DNA of 64,000 bases from Fidelibacterota bacterium (GTDB lineage: Bacteria; Pseudomonadota; Alphaproteobacteria; Rhodospirillales; Rhodospirillaceae): assembly GCA_947476275.1 (NCBI GenBank), contig CANJPQ010000007.1, positions 62,001 through 126,000 on the forward strand, given 5' to 3'. Each line of letters starts with the position of its first letter. Position 1 is the stretch's first letter. Positions 37,101-46,155 of the stretch are shown piece by piece. Both the position numbers and the translations under genes were made by a program. The notes below the pieces were generated by a model, which had not been told where the DNA came from, did not search any database, and saw nothing but the letters and a program-made list of their open reading frames with translations.

Positions 37101-37849
37101 CGAGCACGGTAGACGATGGACAGCAGGCGTTCGACGCGGCCGCGGCGCGACACTTCGACATTGTCCTCATGGATATGCAGATGCCGGTGATGGACGGCGC
37201 GACCGCGACCCGCGGCATCCGCAGCTTGCCGGGGCCTGCGGGACAGGTGCCGGTGATCGCGCTGACGGCCGACGCGATCCCCGAGCATCATCCCGGGTTC
37301 CTGGCCGCCGGCGCGAACGACGTTGTGGTGAAGCCGGTGGTGTGGCGCGAGCTTGGCGCCGCCATTGACCGCTTGGTGCCCGGCGCAGGCGTCACGGTCG
37401 GCATGGCCAAGGGCATCTCCCGTTCCGACGCCAGCGATCTCTCCGCGCGCACACACAAAGCCGACGTGAGCCCGCCCGCGCTGGACGAGACCGCCCTCAA
37501 CGATCTGATCGGCACGCTTGGCGTCGATGCGGTCGCCAATATGCTCCCGACGTTCGTCGGGAACATGATCGACTACCGGGATCGCATGGCGGTGGCAGTG
37601 GCCGCCGGCGACTTGAGCGAGATCAAGCGTGTCGCGCATGCCATGAAAGGATTGGCAGCGCAGTTCGGCGCGCCCCAAGTGAGTGCGATCGCGAAATCGA
37701 TCGAGCACGAAGCGGTGACGCTCGCCGACGTTGCGTCACAGATGCCGTCTCTGGTGGGGGCGGTGGCGGCCGCGGCGCAGGCGATCCGTCTGCGCCCGGT
37801 CACGGGCAGCACCGCCGACCAGCCGAATTCGGCGCTCACCAACACCTAG
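34163..37849 (+). CDS. Hybrid histidine kinase with five PAS domains, receiver and Hpt
   Basis: A 1228-residue protein. One N-terminal hydrophobic segment (about 8-24) is followed by five PAS/PAC units (about 48-158, 170-288, 295-415, 420-540, 545-665), a coiled coil, HisKA with phospho-acceptor His714 in MMSHELRTP, HATPase (about 818-935, with [10 protein letters not shown] and [10 protein letters not shown]), a receiver with Asp1004 ([11 protein letters not shown]) and Lys in VVKPV, and a C-terminal Hpt with His1159 ([14 protein letters not shown]). The phosphate thus can pass His-Asp-His inside one protein. The likely partner is the convergent REC-GGDEF gene 15 bp downstream, which is broken. 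Confidence 0.93.
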   Translation: MALEPIATAGLFAACLGLAAVFLWIRERRKLERAYARLAADFAETEEVALTGHWADDPRRRMTHWSPGVYRIFGLDAKKYRPNWTDTLALVVAEHRDILSQEIRALQQSGGHGYIEARIHRSDGDLRDVVITARCKTDSRGNYTGMAGVISDVTELKAAERAIADREEQLQRAVSAARAAMWDWDLDTNAVSISSRFGEMVGLPTDPWTHSGDLVERLLNPLDRPRLQNALRDHINGGVPFEIEFRLRHTEGHDIWVQSRGRAVAFRNGTPKRMVGSMVDVTQRREMDAALAQKQQTLELAVAASQAGYLEYRYDTGICTWSNRLRDILGVPADFPANNDYLAQQVYSDDLPDYLLALEQFGRTGEPLDIEARVRHADGHYVWLHMRAVFQVDSTGRRVSSIGFVLDVSSRREAQRALADSERKFRNLVEGSIQGVVIHHRYRPLFCNAAYARMLGYETPTEVLALGSLKRHFSPEYLEVADDVWDRAITGELDGRFFRRRIINRAGKEMWWDHVGRMIHWEGEPAWQTAVVDVTEQKRIEDELRASEERFRLLADNATDVITFYDELGNVQYMSPSVWRLTGYTVEESIGRSPFEIVHPADLAQLKAQRQLNGPGGPQGGTAVWRLRHKEGHWVWMESRASVIPREDGHFGIVAAARDVTERVLREKELQATRDRLQEQADQLAALAQTLEDERERAERANTAKSQFLAMMSHELRTPMTGVIGMADLLMISGLSGEQEGLTKLLLRSARGLLDLLNDLLDFSKIETDQLEIDSIPFSVSEVVREVGELYATTLADKGLTFTTEIAPDVQDAVRGDPKRLRQVLGNLVNNAAKFTSSGGIAVSVGLKAAAADEMELRFAVEDTGIGIAASDASRLFRPFVQADLSTSRQYGGSGLGLAICKRLVVAMGGDITLESEPGQGSIFRFTVKVSAAEGAAVPTESTVPPTLATGRILDILIADDNETTRYLLSAMLGRLGHRTSTVDDGQQAFDAAAARHFDIVLMDMQMPVMDGATATRGIRSLPGPAGQVPVIALTADAIPEHHPGFLAAGANDVVVKPVVWRELGAAIDRLVPGAGVTVGMAKGISRSDASDLSARTHKADVSPPALDETALNDLIGTLGVDAVANMLPTFVGNMIDYRDRMAVAVAAGDLSEIKRVAHAMKGLAAQFGAPQVSAIAKSIEHEAVTLADVASQMPSLVGAVAAAAQAIRLRPVTGSTADQPNSALTNT

Positions 37850-37864
37850 GAGAGAGCGGGCGGG

Positions 37865-38794
37865 CTATTCGCCCAGGCCCATGATGGCGCGATTACGGCC
37901 GGCCGCCTTGGCGGCGTAGAGGGCCTTGTCGGCCGCTTCGACCAGCGCAGACGGCGACCGCTCGACGTTGGGGACGGCGGTGACGTATCCCAAGCTCACG
38001 GTGACAAACTTCGCCGTCGGCGAGCGTTCGTGGTCCAGGCCCTGCGCGGCCACGTTCTCGCGAATCGCTTCAGCGACCGCCGCAGCGCCGACCGAGACCG
38101 TATCTGGCAGGATGGCTACGAATTCCTCGCCGCCGTAGCGCGCGACCATATCGGCAGGGCGCTGCAAGGAGCCCACTGCCGACTCTGCGATCTTCTTGAG
38201 ACACACATCGCCGCCGCCGTGGCCGTATGTGTCGTTGAACAGCTTGAAGTGGTCGACGTCGAACATGATCACCGACAGCGGCTGGCCGACGCGGGCAAGA
38301 CGCCGCCACTCACGGTCAAGCACGTCGTCGAATGTCCGGCGGTTCGGGAGCCCGGTAAGGCCATCGAGCCGCGCCATCTGGGTGAGTGCATCGCGGCTGT
38401 GTTTCAATTCGATGTGATTGTTCACGCGCGCGCGCAGGATCGCGGGATTGATCGGCTTGGCGATGTAGTCGATGCCGCCTGCCTCCAGACCGGAAACTTC
38501 GTCCTGGGCCGAATTGCGCGAGGTCAGGAAGATGATCGGCACTTCCTTGCAGCGGGTATCGGCTTTGAGTTGCTTGCACACGCTGAAGCCGTCGATATCC
38601 GGCAGGCCCACATCGAGCAGGATCAGATCGAACGCGCCGTTCGGGGCCTGGTCGAGCGCTTCCTTGCCGGTGGATACGGCAACCACGTCGTAGCTGAGGG
38701 CGAGGACGGCCGTCAGCAGCGCCTGGATCGCGCTGTCATCCTAGACGATCAGGATGGACGTCCGGCCACGAAAGCGCGGAATGGTATTGGTCAC
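37865..38794 (-). pseudogene. REC-GGDEF diguanylate cyclase broken by an in-frame TAG
   Basis: From a GTG at 38794 with GGGGAG upstream, the frame reads ...TSILIV, then TAG (38743-38741), then DDSAIQALLTAVLALSYD and continues without a break to the end. The stop falls exactly at the acidic position of the REC beta1 motif (normally V-[DE]-D-D or V-D-D-x), so a single GAG-to-TAG change explains it. The rest is intact: phospho-acceptor Asp in ILLDVGLPD, Lys in AKPINP, an RPAD inhibitory site and the active-site GGEEF. An internal GTG (38686) could start a 273-residue form lacking beta1. Either a pseudogene, a recent mutation or a sequencing error. Confidence 0.75.
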
Positions 38795-38926
38795 GCGGTC
38801 TCGATCTCCCCGGGGAAGGTAGTTTCGACCCTCAAATTATGGGGCCGGGCTGCCCCTGGCAAGTCCGACAAGGTCGTAGAACCGCGCCGCTTGTCAGCCA
38901 CGGCCCATTAAGGTCATGAAGAGACG

Positions 38927-41431
38927 ATGACTGCGCCCCTTCCCATCGATGCGATTGCCGTGCCTCTGGTGGACGCCCTAGGCGTGCATGGGAACGCCGT
39001 CGTTCTGGCCGCACCCGGCGCGGGCAAGAGTACACGTATCCCGCTCCTGCTGAAGGACGCGCCGTGGCTGCAGGGCACGATCATCATGCTCGAACCGCGT
39101 CGTTTGGCGGCGCGTGCGGTGGCGGCACGTATGGCCGCGACATTGGGCGAACAGGTCGGCGCTACGGTCGGTTACCGCATCCGGCTCGATACCAAGGTCT
39201 CTGCCGCCACGCAGATCGAGGTTGTCACGGAGGGTATTTTCACCCGTCGCCTTCAGGGCGATAGCGACCTCGCCGGCGTCGGACTTGTGATCTTCGACGA
39301 ATTCCATGAACGCAGCCTCGATGCGGACCTGGGGCTCGCGCTGGTGCTCGACGTGCAGCGCGCCCTGCGACCCGATCTCAAGATCTTGGTGATGTCGGCC
39401 ACCTTGGATGACCAAGCGGTTGCCCTTCTGCTCGGTCGCGCGGAGAAGCCGGCGCCGGTGCTGACGGCACCGCATCGGCCGTTCCCGGTCGAGACGCGCT
39501 ATGCAGCGAAAGCCGTCGGCGACCGCATCGATCAGGAGATGGCGAGCGTCATTCGCCGCGCCGTCGCCGAGGAGGAGGGCAGCGTGCTCGCCTTCCTGCC
39601 CGGCGAAGCCGAAATCCGCCGTACGCAGACAGCACTCGAAGGGACTTTGCCCGCCGATGTGGACATCGCACCCCTGTTCGGTGCGCTCGGCCTCGAAGAC
39701 CAGACCCGCGCCATCGCTGTCGCGCCGGTGGGCCGCCGCAAGGTGGTTCTCGCGACCACCATCGCCGAAACCAGTCTCACGATCGAGGGCGTTCGCATTG
39801 TCGTCGACTGCGGTCTGAAGCGCGTGCCGCGGTTCGATCCGCAACGCGGCATGACGCAGCTGGCGACAGTGAAGGTCTCGCGCGCCGCCGCCGAGCAGCG
39901 CCGGGGCCGTGCCGGACGCCTTGAACCCGGCGTGTGTTATCGCCTCTGGACGGAGCCGGAGGATCGCGGTTTGGCGGCCTTCGATACGCCCGAGATTCTG
40001 CAAGCCGATCTTGCCGGCCTTGCGCTCGACCTCGCGGCCTGGGGCGTGCGCGACCCCCTTGACCTTGCCTGGCCCACACCGCCGCCCGCTGGGGCCTTCG
40101 CGCAAGCCGTCGATCTTCTCAAGCGCCTTGGCGCGCTCGATGCCGCTGGCGCTTTGACAACGGAGGGCAAGGCGATGGCGGCCCTGCCGCTGCATCCGCG
40201 GCTGGCGCATATGGTCCACCGCGGTATCGCGCGCGGTGAGGGCGGCACGGCATGCGATATCGCCGCCTTGCTGTCGGAACGCGATGTCCTTAGCCGCACG
40301 CGCGATGCCGATGTGCGCACGCGGCTTTCCGTGATCGCCGGTGCGCGCGACGAAGTCGGGCAGGGCCAGGTGCATCGTCCGGGCCTTGCGCGGGTGCGCG
40401 CTTCGGCGCGGCAGATCCGCGATCTTGCAAGGGGCGGACGCGAGCCCTCGCGATCGGAAGCCGCCGGTCGCCTGCTGGCGCTGGCCTATCCCGACCGCGT
40501 TGCCCAGCGCCGCGGCGGCGGTGGACGCTATCGTTTCTCCGGCGGCGGCGGCGGCGTGCTCGATCCAGCGGAACCTCTGGCGGCGCAGGAATATCTCGCG
40601 GTCGCGGACGTGGACGGCCAGTCGCGCGAGGCGCGCATTTTCTTGGCAGCGCCGCTTACCCGCGCCGAGATCGAGGATGTGTTCGCCGACCAGATCGCGG
40701 AGGTCGACGAGATCGCCTGGGATGCGCGCGACGAAGCCGTTGCCGTGCGGCGGCAGAAGCGCTTCGGCGCGCTGGTGCTGGAGGAGCGCCCGCTGAAAGA
40801 CGCAGACGCGGGCAAAGTCGCCGCCGCGATGCTCGACGGCGTGCGCGCCCTGGGGCTGGCGGCGTTGCCGTGGACGCGCGGCACCGCGTCCCTGCGGCAT
40901 CGCGTCGCCGTGCTGCGCAGCGCATTCCCGGAACAGGACTGGCCGGATTTGAGCGACGAGGCTCTGTTGGCCGATCTTGAAGACTGGCTTGCGCCAATGC
41001 TGGACGGCGTGCGTCGCCGCGACCATCTCGCACGCGTCGATCTGGATACAGGCTTGCGCACGCTCCTGCCGTGGCCGTTGCCGCAGAAGCTCGATGAACT
41101 CGCGCCGACCCATCTCACGGTTCCCTCGGGCTCGAGCATCGCCGTCGACTATGAAAGCGACGGCGGACCGTCGCTGCAGGTGAAGATGCAGGAACTGTTC
41201 GGCCAGGCGGAAGCGGTCACAATTGCGGGCGGGCGCGTGCCCGTGACGTTGCATCTCCTGTCACCGGCGCAACGGCCGCTGGCGGTGACGCGCGATCTCA
41301 AGAGCTTCTGGGCGAATGTCTACCCGCAAGTGCGTGGTGAAATGCGCAGCCGCTACCCGCGCCATAACTGGCCCGAAAATCCGCTGGAGGCCCAGGCGAC
41401 GCGTCGCACGCTGCAGCAGAAGAAGCGCTAA
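38927..41431 (+). CDS. hrpB: ATP-dependent RNA helicase HrpB
   Basis: A DEAH/RHA-type helicase of 834 residues, close to the usual HrpB length. It has motif I AAPGAGKST, motif Ia EPRRLAARA, motif II as DEFHERSLDADL (typical of HrpB rather than DEAH), motif III SATLD, motif IV-like AFLPGEAEIRR, motif V ETSLTIEGVRIVVDCG and motif VI QRRGRAGR, then the HrpB-specific C-terminal domain ending QVRGEMRSRYPRHNWPENP. Its role in bacteria is poorly defined, probably RNA processing. The stop overlaps the convergent rlmJ stop by 4 bp. It is divergent from the broken REC-GGDEF gene. Confidence 0.95.
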   Translation: MTAPLPIDAIAVPLVDALGVHGNAVVLAAPGAGKSTRIPLLLKDAPWLQGTIIMLEPRRLAARAVAARMAATLGEQVGATVGYRIRLDTKVSAATQIEVVTEGIFTRRLQGDSDLAGVGLVIFDEFHERSLDADLGLALVLDVQRALRPDLKILVMSATLDDQAVALLLGRAEKPAPVLTAPHRPFPVETRYAAKAVGDRIDQEMASVIRRAVAEEEGSVLAFLPGEAEIRRTQTALEGTLPADVDIAPLFGALGLEDQTRAIAVAPVGRRKVVLATTIAETSLTIEGVRIVVDCGLKRVPRFDPQRGMTQLATVKVSRAAAEQRRGRAGRLEPGVCYRLWTEPEDRGLAAFDTPEILQADLAGLALDLAAWGVRDPLDLAWPTPPPAGAFAQAVDLLKRLGALDAAGALTTEGKAMAALPLHPRLAHMVHRGIARGEGGTACDIAALLSERDVLSRTRDADVRTRLSVIAGARDEVGQGQVHRPGLARVRASARQIRDLARGGREPSRSEAAGRLLALAYPDRVAQRRGGGGRYRFSGGGGGVLDPAEPLAAQEYLAVADVDGQSREARIFLAAPLTRAEIEDVFADQIAEVDEIAWDARDEAVAVRRQKRFGALVLEERPLKDADAGKVAAAMLDGVRALGLAALPWTRGTASLRHRVAVLRSAFPEQDWPDLSDEALLADLEDWLAPMLDGVRRRDHLARVDLDTGLRTLLPWPLPQKLDELAPTHLTVPSGSSIAVDYESDGGPSLQVKMQELFGQAEAVTIAGGRVPVTLHLLSPAQRPLAVTRDLKSFWANVYPQVRGEMRSRYPRHNWPENPLEAQATRRTLQQKKR

Positions 41432-42282
41432 CGCTCTGGCCGCAGCCAGGTCAGCGTGTGCTTGGCGCGCGGACCTTCGCCGAGCTGCCGCGCAAGCTCC
41501 TTGCCGAGCAGGTCCGCCTCTTCCGCGAATTGCCAAGGCGGATTGATCACGATCACGCCGCTGCCGCGCAGTCCCTTGTCAGGGGCATCGGCAAGGCCGC
41601 CGCTGTCGAGATCGAGATCGCTCATCACCATCGGTGCATCGATTGTCTTCAAGCCGTCCACGAGCGGCACATGACGCCGGTCGGCGAGATGGGGGAACCA
41701 CACCACGAAGATGCCCTCGGGCCACTTGGCAACGGAGTCCGCGACGGCGGCGGCCGTCGCCTCGTAGGACCCGCGCATTTCGTAGCTCGGATCGATCAGC
41801 ACCACGCCGCGGCGGATCTCGGGCGGCAACAGTGCGCGGATAGCTTCGTCGGCATCGCGCTTGTGCACGGCGATCCGCGGATCGCTACCCGCCCATCGCC
41901 GCAGCACCGCAACGGCCGCGGGATGAAGCTCGTTCAGGATCAGCCGGTCGTGGTCGCGCAGTCCCGCGCGCATGAACGCCGGCGAACCGGGATAGACCGA
42001 CAGTGCGCCGTGTGGATTGGCCGCGCGCACGACATCGAGATAGGGCGCAAGCGCCTCGGCCTTCGCAGGCGCCGCCCACAGCCGCGCGATACCGCGGCGA
42101 AATTCCGCGGTTTTCTCCGCTTCCGGCCGCGCCAGTGCATAGGCGCCTTCGCCTGCGTGGACGTCGATCGCCACGAACGGTTTCGACTTTCGGGCTAGGT
42201 AAGCCAGCACGCGCAGCAAAAGCACGTGCTTATGGACGTCCGCAGGGCCGCCGGCGTGGTAGGCGTGCTGATAGCTCAGCAT
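41428..42282 (-). CDS. rlmJ: 23S rRNA (adenine-2030-N6)-methyltransferase RlmJ
   Basis: A 284-residue protein that starts MLSYQHAYHAGGPADVHKH, matching the RlmJ opening MLSYRHxFHAGNxADVxKH. SAM-binding residues lie in AIDVHAGEG. The catalytic motif IV, DPPYE in E. coli RlmJ at residues 164-168, reads Asp164-Pro-Ser-Tyr-Glu168 here, a Pro-to-Ser change. RlmJ methylates A2030 of 23S rRNA before ribosome assembly. The ATG at 42282 is the conserved start; upstream frame codons are not family-like. It converges on hrpB. Confidence 0.92.
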   Translation of the reverse strand: MLSYQHAYHAGGPADVHKHVLLLRVLAYLARKSKPFVAIDVHAGEGAYALARPEAEKTAEFRRGIARLWAAPAKAEALAPYLDVVRAANPHGALSVYPGSPAFMRAGLRDHDRLILNELHPAAVAVLRRWAGSDPRIAVHKRDADEAIRALLPPEIRRGVVLIDPSYEMRGSYEATAAAVADSVAKWPEGIFVVWFPHLADRRHVPLVDGLKTIDAPMVMSDLDLDSGGLADAPDKGLRGSGVIVINPPWQFAEEADLLGKELARQLGEGPRAKHTLTWLRPER

Positions 42283-42543
42283 TGTGCGAGTCGGGCACGC
42301 ACGACAGCGCAGAGGGATACGGAAAAGCACCTATGCCGATTATTGGTTTTCAAAGTGCAATTTAAGGTAGTTATTTTACTGTCCTCGCAAAATACGACTA
42401 AAACAGTGTGGATAAAATGGCGCGGTCGGGAGTTTTTTCCCTTTATTACAAATTGGTCAGCGAATCCTGCCATTTAGTAACCTAATTGAACCTAGGTGTC
42501 GTATTTTTATTACGCCCAGGCCTCGGGTCACGGTCGCCGACAA

Positions 42544-42579
42544 GCGCCGGAGTGTACTGAATTATAGACATTCCGGCGC
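42544..42579. promoter_or_regulatory. 12-bp-arm inverted repeat
   Basis: GCGCCGGAGTGT and ACATTCCGGCGC pair along all 12 positions with one G-T wobble around an AT-rich 12-base loop. There is no T-run after it, so an operator or RNA structure is more likely than a terminator. Confidence 0.45.
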
Positions 42580-42589
42580 GATTTCGAGG

Positions 42590-42609
42590 CATTTGCTGCG
42601 CTGCAAATG
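42590..42609. promoter_or_regulatory. Palindrome CATTTGC-N6-GCAAATG
   Basis: A perfect 7-bp dyad 11 bp downstream of the larger inverted repeat. Spacing and symmetry suit a dimeric regulator, but no family is identifiable from the sequence. Confidence 0.4.
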
Positions 42610-42885
42610 TTGAGTTTTGCGTCCGCTTTGCTATAACCGCCGCCGAAAGCTGAAGGGCTGGCGCTCAGAGGCTTTCCTCGCATCGTTCTGAGTTCGTCGC
42701 CTACAGGCCGCCGTTGCTGCACGGGGAGCAGTCGCGCGCGCGCCGATCCCTCCCGATTTCTTGCTGCCGCCCCGACCGAAAACGTCGCCTGCCACAGTTA
42801 AGGCTCAATGCCGCCCTGTTGCAGACGGAGTTGCTCGGTAAATGAACTGCCGGGCCCACGGTACAACAGCAGTGAAATCTGCGGG

Positions 42886-45543
42886 ATGAAAATGCGAATT
42901 CTGATTGCGCTCCTGGTTATCTGCGTCGGATCTGCGGCCTTCTGGGCCAACATGGACCGTCCGCTGGACGCACCGGATTGGAACGGCCAGATCAAGGGCG
43001 TTTCCTACAGTCCGTCACACCTGAAAGAGCACCCGAAGGATATTCCCGGCGGGATCTCCGAAGACATCATTCGCCGCGACATGGAGCAGCTCTCCCATGT
43101 CACGAAGCGCGTCCGTACCTACTCGGTGGACTACGGCCAAGACCGCATTCCTTACATCGCGAAGGACTACGGCCTGAAGGTCACCCTTGGCATCTACATG
43201 GACGAGAACCGCCAGAAGAACCAGGCGGACTTCGACAAGGCCGTACAGTCCATCAAGGACAACCCGGGCGTTGTCGATCGTGTCATCATCGCCAACGAAG
43301 CGATCGGCGTGAAGCAGTCGCTGACGCCCGATGACGTCATCGCCTACATCCGCGACTTCAAGAAGGCCATCAACAACCGCAAGATCGAAGTCGGTACCAC
43401 CGATGTGTGGCCGACCTGGCTCAATATCGCGGGCATGGACAAGGTCGCGAAGGAAGCCGACTTCGTCGGTATCCACATCCTGCCTTACTGGGATGGCGTG
43501 AAGATCGAGAAGACCCCGGACTTCGTCACTGACGTCTACAAGAAGGTCCAGGCCAAGTACCCGAGCAAGAAGATCGTGATCGGTGAAGTCGGCTGGCCGT
43601 CGGAAGGCCGCACCAAGCAGGGCGCGACCCCGTCATCGGCCAACCAGGCGTTCTTGCTGCGCACGTTCGCGAACATCGCCGACCAGCAGAACTACGATTA
43701 CTACATGATCGAAGCCTTCGACGGCCCCTGGAAGGGTTCAGCCGATGAAGAAGGCGCCGTTGGCGCGTTCTGGGGCATCTTCGACGCCGATGGTCATGTG
43801 AAATTCAACTGGAGCGGCCCGCTGTCCACGTTCGCTCAGTGGAAGACGTTCGCGACCGTCGCCGCGGCCGCGACCTTCGTGATTGGCGCAGTCGTCCTTG
43901 CCTTGATGCCGGCCGTCGCCTTGCAGGGCTACTTCCTCGTCGCCTCTGTGGTTGGCTTGGTCGTGACCGGCGCGCTGTTCATCGCCGATGCCTCGTCGCT
44001 GAAGTATGTGGATTGGCATGCCCTGGGCGGCTTCATGTTCATCGTGCCCACCGGCCTGTTCACGGCGATCCTGCTGCTGACGGAAAGCTCGGAGTGGGCG
44101 CTCAGCCTGTGGCGCAAGCGTCGCATTGCGCTGCCGACGGCCGCGCTTGGCTATGAGCCGAAGGTCTCGATCCATCTGCCGACGCACAACGAGCCGCCGC
44201 AGATGGTGATGCAGACCCTCAACGCGCTCGCGAAACTGACCTACAATAACTTCGAAGTCATCGTCCTGGACAACAACACCAAGGACGAGGGTGACTGGCG
44301 CCCGGTTGAAGCGCATTGCCGTACTCTTGGCGAACGCTTCCGCTTCTATCATTTCGACAACATGAAGGGTTTCAAAGCCGGCGCCCTCAACAAGGCGCTC
44401 GAGCTGACGGACCCGGCGGTCGAATACGTCGCCGTGATCGACAGCGATTATCAGGTCGCGCCGCACTGGCTCGATACCGCGATGCCTGGTTTCGCCGATC
44501 CGCAGGTCGCTATTGTTCAGGGCCCGCAGGACTACCGCGACGCGCACGAGAGCATGTTCAAGAAGTTCTGCTACGAGGAATACACCGGCTTCTTCCGGAT
44601 CGGCATGGTGGAGCGTAACGAGCACAACGCAATCATCCAGCACGGCACCATGTGCGTCGTGCGCAAGTCGGCGATGATCGAAGTCGGCGGCTGGGCGGAA
44701 TGGTGCATCACCGAAGATACGGAACTGGGTCTGCGTCTTTTCGAGGCCGGCTATACCGCGCACTATACGCAGGAAAGCCTCGGTCGCGGTCTGATGCCCG
44801 ACACGTATGCCGCCTTCAAGGGGCAGCGCTATCGCTGGGTCTATGGCGCCATGCAGATCATGAAGCGCCATGCCAAGGAGATTTTCCTCGGCAAGTCCAA
44901 GCTGACGCTCGCACAGCGTTACCACTTCGTCGCCGGCTGGCTGCCGTGGTTCGCCGACGGTTTCGCGCTTGTGTTCGGCGTGTTGGCGCTGGTCTGGACC
45001 GCCCTGATGGCGATCGCGCCGCGCTACTTCGACGTGCCGCTTACCGCACTGTCGGGCGTCGCCCTGACCCTGTTCACGGTCAAGACGATCAAGACCATCT
45101 GGTTGCATCGGTCCAAGGTGGGCACCGGCTACGGCGGCTCCCTGGCCTCCGCAGTCACTGGCCTGGCCCTGGCCTACACGGTCGGCAAGGGCGTGCTGTT
45201 GGGTCTGTTCACGTCCTCCAGCCCGTTCCTGCGCACGCCGAAGTGCGAAGACAGCGCGCCGTGGCATCATGCTCTGCGCATCGCCAAGATGGAGACGGCC
45301 CTGCTGATTGCCACCGTGGTTGCAATCTTCACGACCATCGGCGTGACCCATGTCGACGATCCGGCGGAAGTGGTGTGGGCCATCGCACTCGGCGTGATGG
45401 CGATCCCGAACGCCTCGGCGGTTTTGGTGGCGCTGGGTTCGACCGTCAAGATCGGCCGCCGCCCGCTGCCGGTGCTCGAAGGCGAACTCACCCCGGCGAC
45501 TGTCCCGGTGTTCTCCACGGCCAAAAGCGACATCGCCACCTGA
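42886..45543 (+). CDS. GH17-GT2 beta-1,3-glucan synthase (NdvB type)
   Basis: An 885-residue membrane protein. TM1 (about residues 4-20) is followed by a periplasmic GH17 domain with the acid/base Glu138 (IIANEAIG) and the exact GH17 signature around nucleophile Glu234 (KIVIGEVGWPSEG). Then come membrane helices (about 320-400) and a cytoplasmic GT2 domain with Asp519/Asp521 (DSDYQ), Asp611 (ITEDTELG) and Q647-R-Y-R-W651, the QxxRW motif of processive synthases, followed by more helices. Known relatives make cyclic or linear beta-1,3 (1,6) glucans for osmoadaptation or biofilm, with GH17 remodelling the chain. Start chosen at the ATG after GCGGG that begins the first helix. Confidence 0.92.
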   Translation: MKMRILIALLVICVGSAAFWANMDRPLDAPDWNGQIKGVSYSPSHLKEHPKDIPGGISEDIIRRDMEQLSHVTKRVRTYSVDYGQDRIPYIAKDYGLKVTLGIYMDENRQKNQADFDKAVQSIKDNPGVVDRVIIANEAIGVKQSLTPDDVIAYIRDFKKAINNRKIEVGTTDVWPTWLNIAGMDKVAKEADFVGIHILPYWDGVKIEKTPDFVTDVYKKVQAKYPSKKIVIGEVGWPSEGRTKQGATPSSANQAFLLRTFANIADQQNYDYYMIEAFDGPWKGSADEEGAVGAFWGIFDADGHVKFNWSGPLSTFAQWKTFATVAAAATFVIGAVVLALMPAVALQGYFLVASVVGLVVTGALFIADASSLKYVDWHALGGFMFIVPTGLFTAILLLTESSEWALSLWRKRRIALPTAALGYEPKVSIHLPTHNEPPQMVMQTLNALAKLTYNNFEVIVLDNNTKDEGDWRPVEAHCRTLGERFRFYHFDNMKGFKAGALNKALELTDPAVEYVAVIDSDYQVAPHWLDTAMPGFADPQVAIVQGPQDYRDAHESMFKKFCYEEYTGFFRIGMVERNEHNAIIQHGTMCVVRKSAMIEVGGWAEWCITEDTELGLRLFEAGYTAHYTQESLGRGLMPDTYAAFKGQRYRWVYGAMQIMKRHAKEIFLGKSKLTLAQRYHFVAGWLPWFADGFALVFGVLALVWTALMAIAPRYFDVPLTALSGVALTLFTVKTIKTIWLHRSKVGTGYGGSLASAVTGLALAYTVGKGVLLGLFTSSSPFLRTPKCEDSAPWHHALRIAKMETALLIATVVAIFTTIGVTHVDDPAEVVWAIALGVMAIPNASAVLVALGSTVKIGRRPLPVLEGELTPATVPVFSTAKSDIAT

Positions 45544-45568
45544 ACGCGGCGAGCGCTTAACGATCAAT

Positions 45569-45597
45569 GGGCCCTCGGCATTCCGGGGGCCCTTTTT
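45569..45597 (+). terminator. Intrinsic terminator of the glucan synthase gene
   Basis: GGGCCCTCGG and CCGGGGGCCC form a 10-bp stem (one G-T pair) with a CATT loop and five T residues, 25 bp after the stop codon. Confidence 0.92.
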
Positions 45598-45688
45598 CGT
45601 TCAGGCAAGACGATCTGCCGCCCAACGCAAACGCGTAGCGGCACACGGTCTTGCACTTGTAACCAGTTTCCCCGCCAGCGCCGTCGCG

Positions 45689-45787
45689 ATGGCGCTGGTC
45701 GCCGTATCAGTGGTTCTCGCGCTGACCCTGACCATCCTCTCCGGTGCGGTGCTAGGTTTGGCTCACGCGCCTTCTGACCGCGATTGA
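45689..45787 (+). CDS. Possible 32-residue single-helix membrane peptide
   Basis: An ATG-to-TGA frame coding for a peptide that is almost one hydrophobic helix (MALVAVSVVLALTLTILSG) with a charged end (PSDRD). Such peptides can be real membrane microproteins, but there is no clear ribosome site before it and the length is near chance level, so this is a weak call. Confidence 0.22.
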   Translation: MALVAVSVVLALTLTILSGAVLGLAHAPSDRD

Positions 45788-45884
45788 ATATTTGCGGTAC
45801 GTGAGGTGGCTGCGGGTCTCCGTAGCGCGAACCGGCCCTCGCGGTGGGTGCTCCTCTGCGGGGCCTCCTTCTCAGGAAGCGGAG

Positions 45885-46103
45885 CTAACGAGCAATGCTA
45901 GCCTCGAACGTGAGCGGGAGGATTCCCAACTGCAGCCTGGCCATCGTGATGGCCGTTTGGATCCACATGCGGAGGCCGTCGTTCCACGCCATCAGCACCA
46001 GCTCCTGGAAGTAGGCGGCGCCTATAATTCAGAATTGCAATGCCCCAAAAGCCAACACCGCCCGGCTGATCCAGGGCGCGACTTGGCGGAAGGTGCGGTC
46101 CAT
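45885..46103 (-). pseudogene. Small ORF interrupted by an in-frame TGA, unknown family
   Basis: From ATG 46103 the minus strand reads MDRTFRQVAPWISRAVLAFG, then ALQF, a TGA at 46031-46029, and continues in the same frame with IIGAAYFQELVLMAWNDG and further protein-like sequence to a TAG, 72 codons in all. The frame is also open upstream of the ATG (RRWVFEPNAKFLP), so the original start may be earlier. A TGG-to-TGA change (Trp) would restore it. The residues look like amphipathic helices rich in Trp, Leu and Met. The family is not recognised; this is probably a decayed gene. Confidence 0.5.
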
Positions 46104-46116
46104 CGGGAGGAACTTC

Positions 46117-46155
46117 GCGTTGGGTTCAAAAACCCAACGCCGCAAGCCCGGCGTT
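46117..46155. other. Two overlapping, mutually exclusive hairpins
   Basis: GCGTTGGGTT/AACCCAACGC (46117-46140, loop CAAA) is a perfect 10-bp stem. AACGCCG/CGGCGTT (46136-46155) is a perfect 7-bp stem that shares the AACGCC bases, so only one can form in RNA. Neither is followed by a T-run. It sits within the open frame upstream of the interrupted ORF. Confidence 0.45.

Larger units (their letters stand above)
42283..42885. other. Gene-free leader upstream of the glucan synthase, with hairpins
   Basis: About 600 bp without a convincing gene; the first 200 bp are unusually AT-rich for this genome. It holds two strong dyads: GCGCCGGAGTGT/ACATTCCGGCGC (42544-42579; one G-T mismatch, 12-base loop) and CATTTGC/GCAAATG (42590-42609). 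Both lie roughly 300 bp before the synthase start, so they could be operators or folds in a long 5' UTR. The divergent rlmJ promoter must also lie here. Confidence 0.45.
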
